Shown here: one piece after another, positions 41,729 to 63,399 of the stretch
Position numbering within the stretch: position 1 is the stretch's first letter
Layout: every line of letters starts with the position of its first letter
DNA from: Hormiphora californensis
Taxonomy: Eukaryota > Ctenophora > Tentaculata > Cydippida > Pleurobrachiidae
DNA length: 64,000 nt
Assembly (NCBI GenBank): GCA_020137815.1
Contig: CM035360.1
Coordinates: 7,509,743-7,573,742 of the forward strand
Reading direction: 5' to 3'
Translations under genes and position numbers: made by a program
The notes under the pieces: generated by a model
What the model was told of the DNA's origin: nothing
Database searches by the model: none
What the model saw: the letters and a program-made list of their open reading frames with translations, nothing else

Positions 41729-42423
41729 AGTTAGGGAACTAGTGAGTCATGATAATAGTATAGTAGTCATGTGTTAGTAGTCTCTTGTTCTCCATGGAGC
41801 CTCTCTATAGTCATGTTTCTATCACAGTACTCTCTTGTTCTCCATGGAGCTATAGGAACTCTATAGAGCCTCTATATATACAAAGTTCTTATTGTGCCGA
41901 GACAATTGTTCCTTTCACTGTCCCCTCTTGTAAGATGGAGGCAATTGCTTTGTCCTATTTCTCTCTATAGGCACACCTCCTTATCCAATGGTCTTATAAC
42001 AGGCCACATAATGCCTGCTAGACAATGTCAGACAATAGATAGCTGAGTTATATAGCTCGATGTAGGCCTGGATGTGGCTCCGTGGACACTGAAAAGCATA
42101 ATTCTAGAGTCATTTTATAGACATCAAGACTCTGATAGATCATGTTATTTTCACAGCATCATCACGAGCTGTAGTTGTGTAACCCAGTGTGGGTAAATGG
42201 CCCTGTTGTAAACAATAGGTGAAGTGTGTTTGTCTTGGTTAAAAGATCACGCACACGTACTCTCTCTCTCACTGCATTTTCTATATGAGGAAACCACCAA
42301 AATCAAGACGCATCCGGGTTCTGACTTAATCCTTACAGTTACTTCACCACCTGTTTATCTACCAGGTGCGCCCATCAGCTAGATACCATTAGTAATCTCT
42401 GTGTTTTCTTGTACGGGAGAGAT
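41729..42423. promoter_or_regulatory. shared upstream region of two divergent secreted-protein genes
   Basis: About 0.7 kb separates the minus-strand apple-like start from the plus-strand SOD-repeat start. TCTCTTGTTCTCCATGGAGC is repeated at 41781 and 41831. No TATA box is obvious. A bidirectional promoter is possible but not shown. Confidence 0.35.
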
Positions 42424-45400
42424 ATGACTCGGTTAGGATTTATCGCAATTCTCCTTCTAGGTGGGTCACTATAGAGCCATTATAACTTCTTGAAATAGTG
42501 CCTGCTGTAGGGGGGTTCACCAGTTGGGCTGCAGTAGTAGTTGTGTCAACCCTCACCAATTGTTGAATTGAACTCCGACCCGTATGTTTCCCAACCCCTT
42601 CATTACAATACCGTCCCTCCCACCCTACAACATACCACCCACCTTCCTAAACCCCCCTATACACGTCCCTGTTGTTACAGGTGTCGGTGTGTTTGCTGAC
42701 GACGACAAGCACAATGGAGTAGTCAACTTGGCCAGGACTGCCCTTACCTCTGTCACTGGAACCATCGACTTCAAATTCGATGTAAGTAACTTTAAGATTT
42801 ATGAAGGAGCAGACGTTCCCTTCATAAATATTTTATCTCACGCTTCGTTGATGCAACAAATCAGTGCACGAAAAGGGGGGTGAACAGTTGAAAAAAGGAC
42901 TTTAATTGTACATCCATTTGTTGCAGGGAAACAAAGCCGAGGTATTTGTTGATGTTAACTTGCCAACCGGTGAAAACTGGGATGTCAAAATTCACGAGTT
43001 TGCTGCCGACTTCGGGTAGGTTATCTTAGTTTCTTAGTCCCGTTAATTAGCTAATTAGACCATTTAACTAGTTAATTAGTCCCGTTAATTAACTGTAATT
43101 CTGTTTAGGAAGGAGGATCCGTGTGCTATGATAGGGGCTACTTACGCTCCTGGTAGCGTGATCCCATTCTCTATGGGGAACCTAGCTGATCTTGATAAGG
43201 GCGCTAGCACTGCTGCCATAACTGGTAGTACCACTGGTAAGAGAATCTAGCATTTAGTCCGGTCATCCTCCCTCGTCCCCCTCCCCCTAATACCCCGTCT
43301 ATTAATCTCCATGTCTCTTACAGATCAGTATCAGGTTGTTGGACGGAGTGTGGCATTGTATCATGTTGGAACGAGCAATATGACTGCTTGTTTCCCTATT
43401 ATCGCTAGCTCTGCTAGATACTTCAGGTACAGTGTGGTTCAGTCGCTTTATAAGTAGCTCTATCTGATTATCATATAATGCCTATCTACTAATCCTGTTC
43501 ATCTAATTCTAAATTAATTGAATTTTCATACTGCATCTAACATCACAACCCTCGGCCCGATACGGAGAGGACAGTCTTTTAAGTGAGACAACTAAATCTC
43601 CTATCAGGATAATGCCCTGTTAATCTCACTGTCAGGTCTAAGATTGGTAACCTCAATGGTATGTTTGGAGAAGTCACTATGACCCAAACTAAACTCTCCA
43701 CCAACCAGACTCGCATGTTCTTTAACTCAAAGATCCAGCGAACCAGCGGAAACAGCATGTACAGTCTTAGGGTAAGATATGATAGCCGAGAGAGAGATAT
43801 TAAATAGGTATGGGTCAGGAACCGACTGAATCAGGAAATACTGGTCGGTGGTCCCTGATTGGCTGATAACCAGTCACGTGACCTAAATAACGAGTTCTGA
43901 TTGGTTGTTTACTTGTTTCGGTCGGTTCCTGATATGGGTGGTTTGAGGGATGGAAAGGAGTTGTATGAAATACTCACAAGAAGCAAACAATGGTAATAAA
44001 TGCTATTGTCTCAGATGGCGACTGGAAGTCTGACCCGGACTGTTGGAACTTGTCCCAACACCGTTCAAAACTACCAGGATTTAGTACAATGGGGAACTAA
44101 TGGAGACGGTGGTATGCGTCAGGTGAGTTATACACTAGAGTTATCATAGTTATCATATAGTTACCATAGTAAATAATAGATACCATAGTTACCATAGTTA
44201 CCATAGTTACCATATTTACCTGCAAATAGATACCATATCAGTTTCTGTTGTCAGCCATCTGAACTGTTACATTGCAGGATACCGGATCTGTGACTAGTTC
44301 AACTACAACCCATGCCACTCTAGGAAGCAACCCTAGCGATCCCACTGCGGTAGTACTCCGACGTAAGTTGTTATGTGATCTAGAGAACCCCTAATACAAC
44401 CAGTAATACTATTTATTTTGTCAGTTTTCAATCAAAGTCCTATCGATAATTAATCTATCACTTCTCAGAATGGTGGAATACTGGATTTGGTACCAACAAC
44501 AACCAGAGAGTGTGCGCTAATGTGTTCAATATCAAAAGCAAACAAGCAACCGCCTACATCTACCAAGTAATAAACAATATTTTGTAGATCAGTTACCATC
44601 ATATTATAGTTTAGATCTAGTTATACAGGCTCTAACATTATCATGATTATATATTCTAACATTACAATGCTAACATTACTATGCTAACATTACATTCTAA
44701 CATTCTAACATTATCACAGGACGGATTGGTAGGATCCATTGTGTTCAGTCAGGAGTCTCCCTACCACCCTGTAGTAGTGAAGGCTGGTGATACTGACACT
44801 CTTGTCTTCCTTAACAGTATCACCATCTCTAAAGCTTATTTCAGTAAGTTAGGGGATGATAGCATAGGCCTGTGATATATATGACCCAATGCTTGTCATT
44901 TTGATATATATGACATAGGCCTGTGACCCGATGCTTGTCATTTTCTTGTTGATGGCTGATGGAGACATAGCTAGCGGGGCACATACAGTAAAATTAATTG
45001 CCGGCAGGTACCTCCCACCCGTGGAAGGGTACATTTAACACATTATATGATGGTGGTGTGATTCACACAGTTCCCCTCCAGGTGACTATACCGTCCCTAA
45101 ACACGAGACAAGTTACATGTCCCGGGAGATGACCTGCTCTCTCTTGTTCGATAAGGATTACACCACGGTCGAGAGCCCCATCTTCAACATAGACGGATAC
45201 AGTGAGTGAGAAGTGTAGACTGTAGAACTATGATGATCAGAAATACGACCAGGGGGTTTCAGATATTAGATGTTGCAATACTGTTCTAGTTATCCCATCC
45301 TATTACACCAGGTACCAACGAGATAACGATGTTTGGACCCAGCAGTATTATTGGCAGGGCCATGTTCTTCCAGATAGCTGGTAGGACCTGGTGTGCTAAT

Positions 45401-46424
45401 GTCAAGAAGGATGGAGACAACATCAGAAGGATTGCTGACTTCCATGGGAAACTGGGTGGAGATCTCGTTCTAGAGCAGGTATAGTATACATGAATACAAG
45501 GAATAAGGATGCTTCCTAGAACCTATTTATTCTACATCTTTTTAGTGTGATTCCAAATCTTCTTTTAAACGAGGCTGCTTGATCCATTGTGGTTTCCAAC
45601 TACCCCCTCTATAACACCCCCCTCCATAACAAAACACCCCTCTATAACACCCCCCGCCAAACCAGGATACGGATAACAGGTGGGATGATGTGACTGTGTA
45701 CAACAGCCTCTACACACAGTCTGGTGTCATCACCAAGAACACTGTTCAGCTGTACGCTAGCGAACAAACTACCCTGGAAAACGCTGTCGGAACCGAGAGG
45801 TATATACCAGCCCTGATTTGCTTCTTACTCGACCCTCTCTCTAGTCTCTCTCACCCCTGATCGATGTTTAGTAGCGACTTTCTCTCTATTTATTATTTAT
45901 TAAACTCACCCTGTCTCCTACTCCCTATAGGTGTCCACGAAACAATGTCGGTAACCAGCACACCCTGATCATATTTGATCCTGATAACACTGACGTGTTC
46001 TATAACACTGAGTGCACCCCTGATTGGCCCTACCGTTGTGCCCAGGGATCCCTATACTACCGACTGGGCTCTCTGGACGTTCAACTTATACAAGAGGAGG
46101 TCAAGTAAGTAATATTTTAGAATTTAGATCATCATTTCCTGATCTCTTCTCATTCCTTATTGACCCTTCAGTAAGTATTTTGGGTAGATCCTGATTCCTG
46201 ATCACTAATTCAGATCTGAGATTCCAAATTCTATTGACCGAGTAACATCTAGTGTAGTTTCTAGTTTGTGAGATTAAGAGTTAGAGATGGATATTATACA
46301 GAGCTGGAAGGGGGAGACAGAGGGATTACGGCTGTGTGTCGGTGGCAAGATTTTGTCACCTTCCCCCTCCGCCGCAAAGCACGCGATTGTCATCAGATCT
46401 AGATACATGTTATCACTCTTCATT

Positions 46425-46505
<81 letters not shown>

Positions 46506-47673
46506 TCTCTCTCTCACTGCACTCCTACTGGTTGGTGTCATCGGTTTAGCGAAGACACGTGCGAAGAAATGGAGAGGTAAAGAGAGAGAGATCCTTGAAG
46601 TTCATAGTTCATGTTCCAGTGGAACTTCCATCTCACTTCAAATCTAGGAATCCTTTCATTTCCACCAAGATTCATGTCTCAATTGTCTACCTCACTAACC
46701 CACTCTTCCTCTACCTTCTATCACTACCCTACTACTACCCGTCCATCCCCTTCTCCCCTTCCTCTCCTTCCATCCCCTTCCTCTCCTTCCTAACCCTCCC
46801 TCCTCTACCAGATGGACTGAGGTACTCCACGATTCCTTCCTATCTCTGAGTGGTGTCTACGAGATCTCTGATGATTTCAACATCTTTGAAAGCACAACCA
46901 CCAGCACCTTCGATCTGGACTGTGCTAGGATCAAGGTAAGAGGCCTCCCTATAATAATAGTTTCAATTCCATATATAACACCAGCTGATTCTCCAAGGGA
47001 TAATCATGTAGTTTTGAGGGCTCTAATTCCCCATGCCCTAATTAGGAAGTCGGATCATTGGAGTACGTTGCTGAGATCTCTTATTCTGATGGAGCCGGTA
47101 CTGCTGCTAAGTCCATCTATAAAGATACAGGTAGTTAGAGAGATTGGTGGTTTCCATAACCTTATGAATTATTTGATATTTTTATACTGGCCCCTGAAAT
47201 ACTTGATTGAAAGAGAGGAGGAACAGAGAGAGTGCGAGACAGAGAGGGAGAGAGTGCGAGAGTCTCGCAGCGAGACAGAGAGAGAGGACGGGGGTTGGGC
47301 CTGTGGAGTGTGGTGCACTGTGTTGGCTACCAACATTAAAATGTCCTATATCCCATGTGGTCCACACAGAATTATATTGTAGAGTTCAAGGTCATGTGCC
47401 ATTGGGGAAGAAATATAGCTAGTGTGTAGCACGAGATGTGGCGAACACGTTGGAGTGGCGTTCCTGCTGTTTGGATTTTAGGATTCAATAAGACTTTGAT
47501 TTGAAGGCTCCTTCTATCTATTTGGCTTTAGCTTACATACAACTACACTTTTTTGGGTGGGATTAATCTCTGAAACTAAATGATGTTGGAGTTGTTAGAC
47601 TCACACACGTCAACTTTTACAATGTCTCTCTCTCTCTCTCTCTCTCTCACTCTCTCTCTCACTCTATCTCTCA

Positions 47674-47744
<71 letters not shown>

Positions 47745-50229
47745 ACGCTTCAAGATACCACACGCAGCAGCATATATTTCCGGATGCTAACGCCTACACT
47801 TTCACCATCCCACGCACACAAGTGTGTCAGTGTGTGTGTGTGCACTAAGACACAAAGAGAGGGATAAAAAATATTCTGGCTAAGAGAATTGAGAAACGTG
47901 GAAAATATAGATAGTGGTTGGCATAAAACAGGAGTTGAGGCCGTAGTTGGCCTACTGCAAGAATTCCAGGAATCTTAACATAGAAAGTTTTTTCTAAGAA
48001 ACAGAATAGTAGAGAAAAAACAGAATAGTAGAGAAAAAACGATGAAATCAAAAAGGGTCTTTGAATAAACATAATAGACAGGACCTGGTTTTTCAAAAGG
48101 GTCTATCCTTCAGAATCATAACTAACTCCGTCTCCTCCACACTAGATGGATCACTCACGATCAGATACGATGATAACACTGGCAAGACTGAGATGGAGGC
48201 TAACTTTGATACTAACTCTAAAGTTTCAACCCTCTCTATCAGAGAGAATACAGTCCCCACTAGCCGAAGGTAACACCAGATCTATCACCACCAATCCCAC
48301 TGTTTCTATATCCGCATCATTACCTTTTATGTTACTTGTCTCAACCCTCGAATCCCATCAGTGGTTACCCATATGTGGCATGTGCCAAGAATGTCCTTGG
48401 ATCTGTCCTAGACTTTGGACTTGGAGAGATCAACGGATCCCGTGAGTAAATGCATAGATATTAGTCCCAAAAAGACACAATTATAAGCTGTAGTTTCCAA
48501 ATCTAAACTACAATTCCCCCTCTCCTATTAGCTGTGTACGTGACTGGAAACATCACAACCCGATACACCGTTGCCGGACAGAGTGATATCTCGTTCACTG
48601 ATGAGACCTTTGATTTCGATGTCTTTAGCGGGGCCTACTCTCCAGCTTACAGGTGAGGGAGGTGTGATAGAGTTTAGAAAGTAGGGACCTTTTTAGGGAA
48701 CGGTGGAATTGTAGAAACAAAGATCGTTCTAATTAAACCATATATTCCAGGTCAGTCCGACTTGGTTTGAAGAATGATGAAGGTACAGATGAGGATTATG
48801 TGTGTGCTAACCTAGTCCCTGACTTGGACTCTAGCAATGGAGAGGCAGAGAGCAGTCTGTATGCTGTCTTCAATGGACAGCCATCACACGGACCTCTCAG
48901 GGGAGAAATTATCTTTGTAAGTGCGGAGAATAAACCACTGATCATTGTCCTAAGTAGAATTGTTTATCTTTAACTTCTGGTCCGTTCGTAACCATCTCCA
49001 TGATGCACTGCATCGGCCGACCCCATCCCCTTATTCCCCCTTGTACTAACCCACCATCACCCCCTTAGAGACAAGTTTCATACTCAAGTTCCAGTCCCTC
49101 GTGGACATACCGGTTCCCAACTAATGTCCAATACGATCTGACTAACCCCGAGGACAGACATGATGATGATGATATCTCGTTCAACCACCGAATCTACATC
49201 ACCAAATACACCAGTTGTAATGATTTCCCTACCAGTAATGTCAGGATTTATGATGATCTTTATAACCCTTACAGTGTACCTGTGGTAAGTTTCCATAGCA
49301 ACAGTATCCTTAGCAACACAGTCTCCCCTAACAACCATATTCCTATAGCAACACATTCTCCCTAACAACCATATTCCTATAGCAACACAGTCTCCCTAAC
49401 AACCATATTCCTATAGCAACACAGTCTCCCTAACAACCATATTCCTATAGCAACACAGTCTCCCTAACAACCATATTCCTATAGCAACACAGTCTCCCCT
49501 AACAACCATGTTCCCTTAGCAACACAGTCACCCTAACAACCATGTCCCCATAGCAACACAGTCTCCTTAACAACCATGTTCCCTTAGCAACACAGTCTCC
49601 CTAACAACCATGTCCCCGTAGCAACACAGTCTCCTTAACAACCATGTCTCCTTAGCAACACAGTCTCCCTAACAACCATGTCCCCGTAGCAACACAGTCT
49701 CCCTAACAACCATGTCCCCTTAGCAACACAGTCCCCTTAACAACCATATTCCCTTAGCAACACACTAACAACCATATTCCTATAGCGACACAGTCACCCT
49801 AACAACCATATCCCCTTAGCAACACAGTAACCAGGCCGAGTTCCCTGCTATGGGAGTTGTTGGAGACGTGTCTAGCAAGAGCCGGTACATCACCGTGGGA
49901 AAGCGAGGACAGATGAACGTGGAGAATCTTCCCCTTGCTGGAACCTTCTCGTGAGTTACCCGTGGCAGAAAAACAGGGCTGTTTTCTTTAAAAAGTCGAA
50001 TTACTTCTGATAGCCGTTCCGATACTAACATCCCCCCTCTCTCTAAACCATGTCCCTAACATCCCCATCTCTCTGTAGGGTTGAGGGCAAGGCCATGGTA
50101 ATAACTGACTCAGTAACCCATGACATCCTGGGATGTTCAGTGATCACATCCCAGCATCTTAACAGTGGTGTAACTGTCACTCTCTCTGCTGCCCTTGTAT
50201 CCCTCATCCTCGCCATCTTCTACCTGTAA
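42424..50229 (+). CDS. GPI-anchored cell-surface protein of degenerate Cu-only SOD-like repeats
   Basis: Twenty-three exons, all in phase, 928 residues: 42424-42460, 42681-42781, 42927-43015, 43109-43236, 43324-43426, 43636-43771, 44015-44122, 44278-44362, 44469-44566, 44720-44843, 45082-45201, 45312-45478, 45666-45799, 45931-46104, 46812-46935, 47046-47130, 48146-48269, 48362-48441, 48532-48652, 48751-48916, 49069-49284, 49835-49950 and 50079-50229. A signal peptide (MTRLGFIAILLLGVGVFA) opens it, and a hydrophobic C-terminus with nothing after it (TVTLSAALVSLILAIFYL) indicates a GPI anchor. SOD landmarks in repeat 1: KIHEF, CAMIGATYAP, GNLADLDKG and VVGRSVALYH. Later repeats show IIGRAMFF and recurrent C-A-(N/K/R) starts (RVCANVF, WCANVKK, DCARIKE, ACAKNV, VCANLV). 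Most copper-ligand His are gone, so enzyme activity is doubtful. The class resembles the CSRP proteins of other invertebrates; a structural or adhesive role is inference. Confidence 0.7.
43815..43934 (+). mobile_element. CCAAT/E-box element, copy 3, in SOD-repeat intron 6
   Basis: The ends TCAGGAACCGAC and GTCGGTTCCTGA form an inverted repeat, and TATGGG(T) lies outside both ends, so this is an inserted element. Inside are ATTGGCT at 43858, CACGTGACCT at 43875 and TGATTGGTTG at 43898, nearly identical to 20857-20948. Confidence 0.8.
46428..46515. repeat. (CT)n microsatellite in SOD-repeat intron 14
   Basis: About 88 bases of CT with two CTCACT interruptions near the right end. Confidence 0.95.
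47622..47742. repeat. (CT)n microsatellite in SOD-repeat intron 16
   Basis: About 120 bases of CT; the first part contains CTCTCACTCTAT variants. Confidence 0.95.
49290..49830. repeat. 34-bp minisatellite filling SOD-repeat intron 21
   Basis: The unit AGCAACACAGTCTCCCTAAC + AACCATATTCCTAT is repeated about 16 times with point changes. The array fills almost the whole intron, from 6 bases after the donor to the acceptor. The last unit (TTAGCAACACAGTAACCAG) supplies the acceptor AG of exon 22. Confidence 0.93.
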
Positions 50230-58618
<8,389 letters not shown>

Positions 58619-59256
58619 TATAATGAGAGATATGTTGAGATATTTTAATATTTTTGCCAAAGAACTGCAAGTTTTAGTTGAGGTGAGAGAGTTAAGTTAA
58701 AATATTTATAGTAGTAAAGTGATTATGAAGAATCACTGACCAATCCATTTCAAAATGGAAACTAATCGTATCTGGTCTTTTAAATGGTGTATGTTATATC
58801 TATTTATATCTATATTCTCCCTTCACTCTTCTGCCCCCTTTCTCTGACTCCCGCTGGGTTCTTCACATATGTGGAGATCCCTGTACCCCTCTTTCCCCGT
58901 TATAATTCTTACAGTTTAGTTTTTGAAGGTGTGTGAAGGAGTATTATGAAGGATTGATCTGTTTGTCGGCGGGGCTGTGTGTGTAAAAGATTTTGTGTGA
59001 TTTTGTCAGCTTGCCTGCCATCATTTAACGAAAATTCGTGTTTACAATTTGTCATGAGAACACTGGTACTTACAGGGTACTACTACTACCAGTGATGAAA
59101 AACGGGGTGCCGGTATATTTGTATCGGGGGACGGTTGCCAACCGTCGGTTGGTAGATAGAGCACCAACCATCTCTCTATAATTTCATTATCATGTAACGC
59201 GCGAATTATTTGCAACAAATGTGCAGTGCGGTATGCGCGCGGCTCTACACTGCAAC
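58619..59256. other. downstream of PAPS synthetase
   Basis: AT-rich 3' region; no further gene. The 3' untranslated end is not clear. Confidence 0.4.
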
Positions 59257-59385
59257 TAAAGTGCGTTTCAAATAAAACGACTTGACCTGAGATTCCTGGA
59301 AATTGAGGATTTCCCCTTTGTAAATACACGCGCAATGCGCCAAATTCCAAGAATTACGGGTCAAGTCGCTTGAAACGGACTTTAA
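59257..59385. mobile_element. 129-bp foldback element
   Basis: TAAAGTGCGTTTCAAATAAA followed by ACGACTTGACC at the left is matched by GGTCAAGTCGCTTGAAACGG + ACTTTA at the right, with a small loop difference. An inner pair, GGAAATTGAGG / CCAAGAATT, is weaker. Confidence 0.7.
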
Positions 59386-59837
59386 AGCTCTTTAGCTCTG
59401 TGCAGATGTGATTTTTTTTTAAACTTTTTAAAACTTTTTTAAAAACTTTTTAAAAGTTAAATTTTGGGTCTACGCTGTGTAAAATCATGTTAAGCGTGCT
59501 TTTCCAGGCGTTTAGGGGACGGGGAGGATGGCTTAGCTCCCTAAATTTTGGTCCAGGTGCCCCTGGCCCCATTTTCGGTCTCAAATTGGCACAAAATCAC
59601 AAACATTTTCTGGGGACTTGGTCCTCTTGACCCTTACCAGGGTTTGTAAGGCCCCTTTTGCGGCCCTGTTTGCCTCTAGACCCTTCATAGGGAGTTTACC
59701 AACCACCAACGGCACCCTGACAAGTGACTTGCAACCAGGGCTACACCGATCACAAATCACAACTTTCAAAATATCCCCTACATGACTCTGGTTTCATCAA
59801 CACGTGGTACCATTTATGGCGTAGAATTTGGTAGGGC

Positions 59838-60101
59838 GCGATTATAATCTGGGTGCCTTGCAGCGTGTTTACAGGTGCACGCTACCAAAAGAGTACACTT
59901 AGACCGACTTTTTTCAAACGGCTATAGCCACGCAACCACATGGCCAATTTGAGTAAACTAAACGGTAACTGATAGAGAATCGATAGCCCTAACCGATAAC
60001 CCCAAACCAAACCCTAACCAGACCCTAACGGATAGCCCTAACACGTCGTGCGCGCTAAGACTACGAATTGTAAGCAATGAAAGGCACCCAGATTTTAACG
60101 T
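59838..60101. mobile_element. inverted-repeat element related to 14943-15240
   Basis: ATAATCTGGGTGCCTTGCAG, GTGTTTACAGGTGCACGCTA and CCAAAAGAGT follow the same order as the copy at 14967-15015. The right end AAGGCACCCAGATTTTAACG closes the inverted repeat, and the core again carries AACCCTAACC-like words (about 59985-60045). Confidence 0.75.
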
Positions 60102-60317
60102 TTTCCAATTTGGTATCTTCATACCTCTCGCATTTAATTACCTGAAAACTTCTGCGATTTCAAACATAACCTGTGGCCTGTCCTGGTCGCTCTGAACTCA
60201 CCGTGTCCGGGCTTTTTTTGATGAAACTCGCAAAGAGAGAGGGTCAAGTAAGGCAATAAATAAATGTGAAATTGATGGTATCTTGTTTTTCATAAAAATT
60301 TGTAGCGTGTAGATGAA

Positions 60318-61360
60318 ATGATAGGAGCAACTGAGCTCTCTCTATTCGCTGTTACACCAGTGTTCTGTGCTGTACTCATCGGACTCATTCTACTCTGTGT
60401 AAAATGCAGGTAAGAATATACAAATATGTATCTAATGTATGTTATGTAATGTAAGTGCCTCTCTCAACTTTAACCATTCTTGAATACCATTCAACCAGAA
60501 ATGATATGAATCATGCTGGTTATAACATTGCCGTGTTATCATAATAAGTTCCACTGAGTTATTTGAATGCGGTTGAATAGGGTTCTTCCGGTGTGCGATA
60601 ACAGATAGATTAGACAACATCAATCCCTGCAGGGAAAGAGATAAGAAACATAAAGATACAGATTTGATAATCGTTTCTTCGCCACCCCCTTCATCCCCTC
60701 CTCCTATAACAGCAGCACCCTGCCCTCCTATTGCTGGTGTCCTACCTACACAGCCCTCTATTGTTACTGAGAACGGACTAAATGCTGTAAGTGTGGGATA
60801 GTGGATAGTTAGTATAAGGGGGGGGGCAGGATAGTGGTGGACAGGACAGTGGAGGGGTAGGATAATGGGGGACTGTAAGGGCCTCTCCAGACGAAACAAA
60901 AGTACGGCTGTTCCTAGCAGCTGAGAATTCTCGTCTGAAGAAGGACAAGATAGTGGGGCAAGAGTACAGGATAGCGGGGGAGGACATAGGGTAACTAAAT
61001 TTTAGGAGATGGGGGCAAGGGGACTAGACAGGGGGAGGCGGGTGTAAGCTGGGTGGTTGCCAAATTAGTTCTCACTGCTTCCGGTATCTCTAGTGGTTTC
61101 ACCTTTTATTGAAGTACGTCCCCCGGCCTCTTTTGTGTGTGTGTGTGTATTCCCAGTCTCTACTTAACCTATCTCACCGCCTTTATCTCTCCCTTTGATC
61201 TCCTCCTCCCCTCCTCCTCCCCCATTTGTTCCACTCGCCATTCTCCTTGCATGTCATTTGAGGCCGGGCAATTAGCCCATTTTGAGGAGTTGAGAATATA
61301 TCGCCCCCATTATCTTTCTTTGTTTTACAGGCATGGCGTGGTTCTGTATTCTGTTATTGA
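60318..61360 (+). CDS. small single-pass membrane protein, possible signalling adaptor
   Basis: Three-exon model: 60318-60409, 60633-60786 and 61331-61360, in phase, 91 residues. A very short outer end (MIGATELSLFA) is followed by a membrane segment (VTPVFCAVLIGLILLCV) and, at the inner edge, CVKCRERDKKHK. That is a Cys-x-x-Cys with a basic patch, the usual arrangement for palmitoylation in adaptors of the LAT/PAG type. The cytosolic part is proline-rich (SSPPPSSPPPITAAP, PCPPIAGVLP), which could engage SH3 domains such as that of the Src kinase at the other end of the window. It ends VFCY; there are no other Tyr. The last exon is the weakest part, and the true protein may be longer. No family match. 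Confidence 0.45.
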
Positions 61361-63399
61361 AGCATACATACATTACATGCCTGTTGCGACTGTATTTGGC
61401 AAAGTGCCATTGCAGTTCTAATGTTGTTATCTCGTAGTAGTAGTTGTTGTTCATTCGTTCTATAATACAGTTACACACTCCTGCAGTAGATCCACAGTGT
61501 TTAACCCCTCTCATCTTCCCTTCATGGGGGGAATGATCGGATTATTGTACCAGGTCGGGGAAGGGACAGGGGGTGTTTTGTCCTTAGCATCCTTCAGATA
61601 TATCAGGATTATCCATCATTTCGACTCTTTTTTTTCTAACTCCAGCAGCTAGCAGCAGTTCTCTCTTAGTAGATATATTGTCACTAGCTACTCACCATCC
61701 CTCTCATTCCTTGACACACTGTCTCTCTTCTTGACACTCGCTCTCTGCAACATTCCAACTACTCCACCCACTTGCTTGCTGAACATATGTTGGAAAAATG
61801 TGGGGCAGTATGTCTTTCAGTTCCCATCTGTCACTTTTTCATTTTCCAACACTAACTCTGCTTTTCCACTCTCCCTCTATACCGGCCATTTAACGAGTAT
61901 TACCCGAGACTCTCTGCCTCCACTGCTGGAGGGGTATTGTAGGGTCGAGGGAAATATGTGTACCTAGGTGATGAGATAAAGTAAATGCAGGTTCCTTAAT
62001 CCTTAGTAACCTGTAAATTAAGTAGCAGAACCTGGTACAAAGAATATTGTTAGGTCCCGGGAAGTAATCCCAGAAAGATAAAATACTGATAAAGTATATT
62101 GGGAATAATCCGGTCCAGTTACAGTCCTCAGACCCGGCTGGGAAGTGCACTGAGGTGTGAATATATTCCTCCCTCTTGTGAAGTTATATTTTCTTCTTTC
62201 TGTGTTTTCCTCTCATAATATTCACTTCTTCTTCGACCCTTTTTACAGCACAGTAGGAATTCGGGACATTGTTACCCCCCTGGGGGTGCCCCCAAACTCA
62301 ATCAGATCTTGTCTCATTGGGGGGGGGGGGGTTCTTATTTTGTATCAGGGGAAGTATCAATTTGCCACACAACTTTTCAGACACTCATTTAATACGTTCT
62401 GCCAGTCTCATTCCTGAATAAGGCTGTCCTTGTCACGTTTTACTGTGACGCTTTTTCCAGTTCTCTTCCAGCGATCTCCCTTGCTCTTTTTATTAACTCT
62501 GCTGTTGGTCCTTACATATATAATATCTAGACGAATATACAGTGCGTTTGTTATTTTCTTCATTTGAGCTATTCTTAGCCTCTTGCCTTCGTATTAATAT
62601 GCCACCATTTAAATTTTATGAGAGAGAGGGGATATTAAATATACAAGAGACAAGGGAAGAAATAAAGAGAAGCAGAGAGAGAGAGAGAGAGAGAGAGAGA
62701 ACAGAAGATATAGCTTCTGTTGTTGTGGTTGGCTGAACCAGAGAGCTCTAGTATTAGGTAGGACAGAGCTCTATTAGGCCACTGTGGGCTTGTTGTGCTG
62801 TACAAATGAGGAAGACTGGTATCTCTAGTTTCATCTTGGGTTTCTAAACGGTGAATTCCACAATGTCTAGTTCGGGTTATCTCAGAGGCATTCTGTCTAC
62901 CTCCCTCTCTGTTATCCTGAACTTGCCTTTTTGCTTGACTCAGTTGTAACTCGTATCACTGGGGGCTGCTTCAGTAGTGCATCCTTTCAGTACCTTGGCA
63001 GTGCTGCACTATGTGACGTGTTGGCAGCAGCAGAGTTTTTGTGTCGCCCTGTCAACAACTCACCTCCTTTGTTCTATCTCCTCTTGGCACGAACCAATCC
63101 AAGTTTCTAGTGTTCAGTAATTTGCCCTCACTCTCGCATTGCTTGAGTCTCCTGCCGCCAGAATATGTTGCCTAACTTTTTCTCTCTCTTTCTTTTTTCT
63201 CTCTCTCACACATCTCTTTCTATCTCTCAATCTATCTCCCTCTCTTTCCATCGCTGTTTCTCTTCCGATCTTCGCACTTGCTTGAGAACCATATTCTCCG
63301 AGACATCGCTAATGGAATTCCTGTCTGGCGTAGATCAAACTAAGAGAGCTGGAAAGAGAGAGAGACAGAGAAAGGAGGTTTTTAGCGTGCTGTTTTTAC
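61361..63399. other. 2 kb with no supported gene
   Basis: Only short open frames without known features. A 12-base G run lies near 62319 and a short (GA)n run at 62677-62701. Exons continuing the upstream membrane protein could be hidden here. Confidence 0.4.

Noticed and set aside
42424-43426. Calling the first SOD repeat an active superoxide dismutase
   Set aside because: The copper-ligand histidines are substituted or shifted, so activity is not supported by the sequence.
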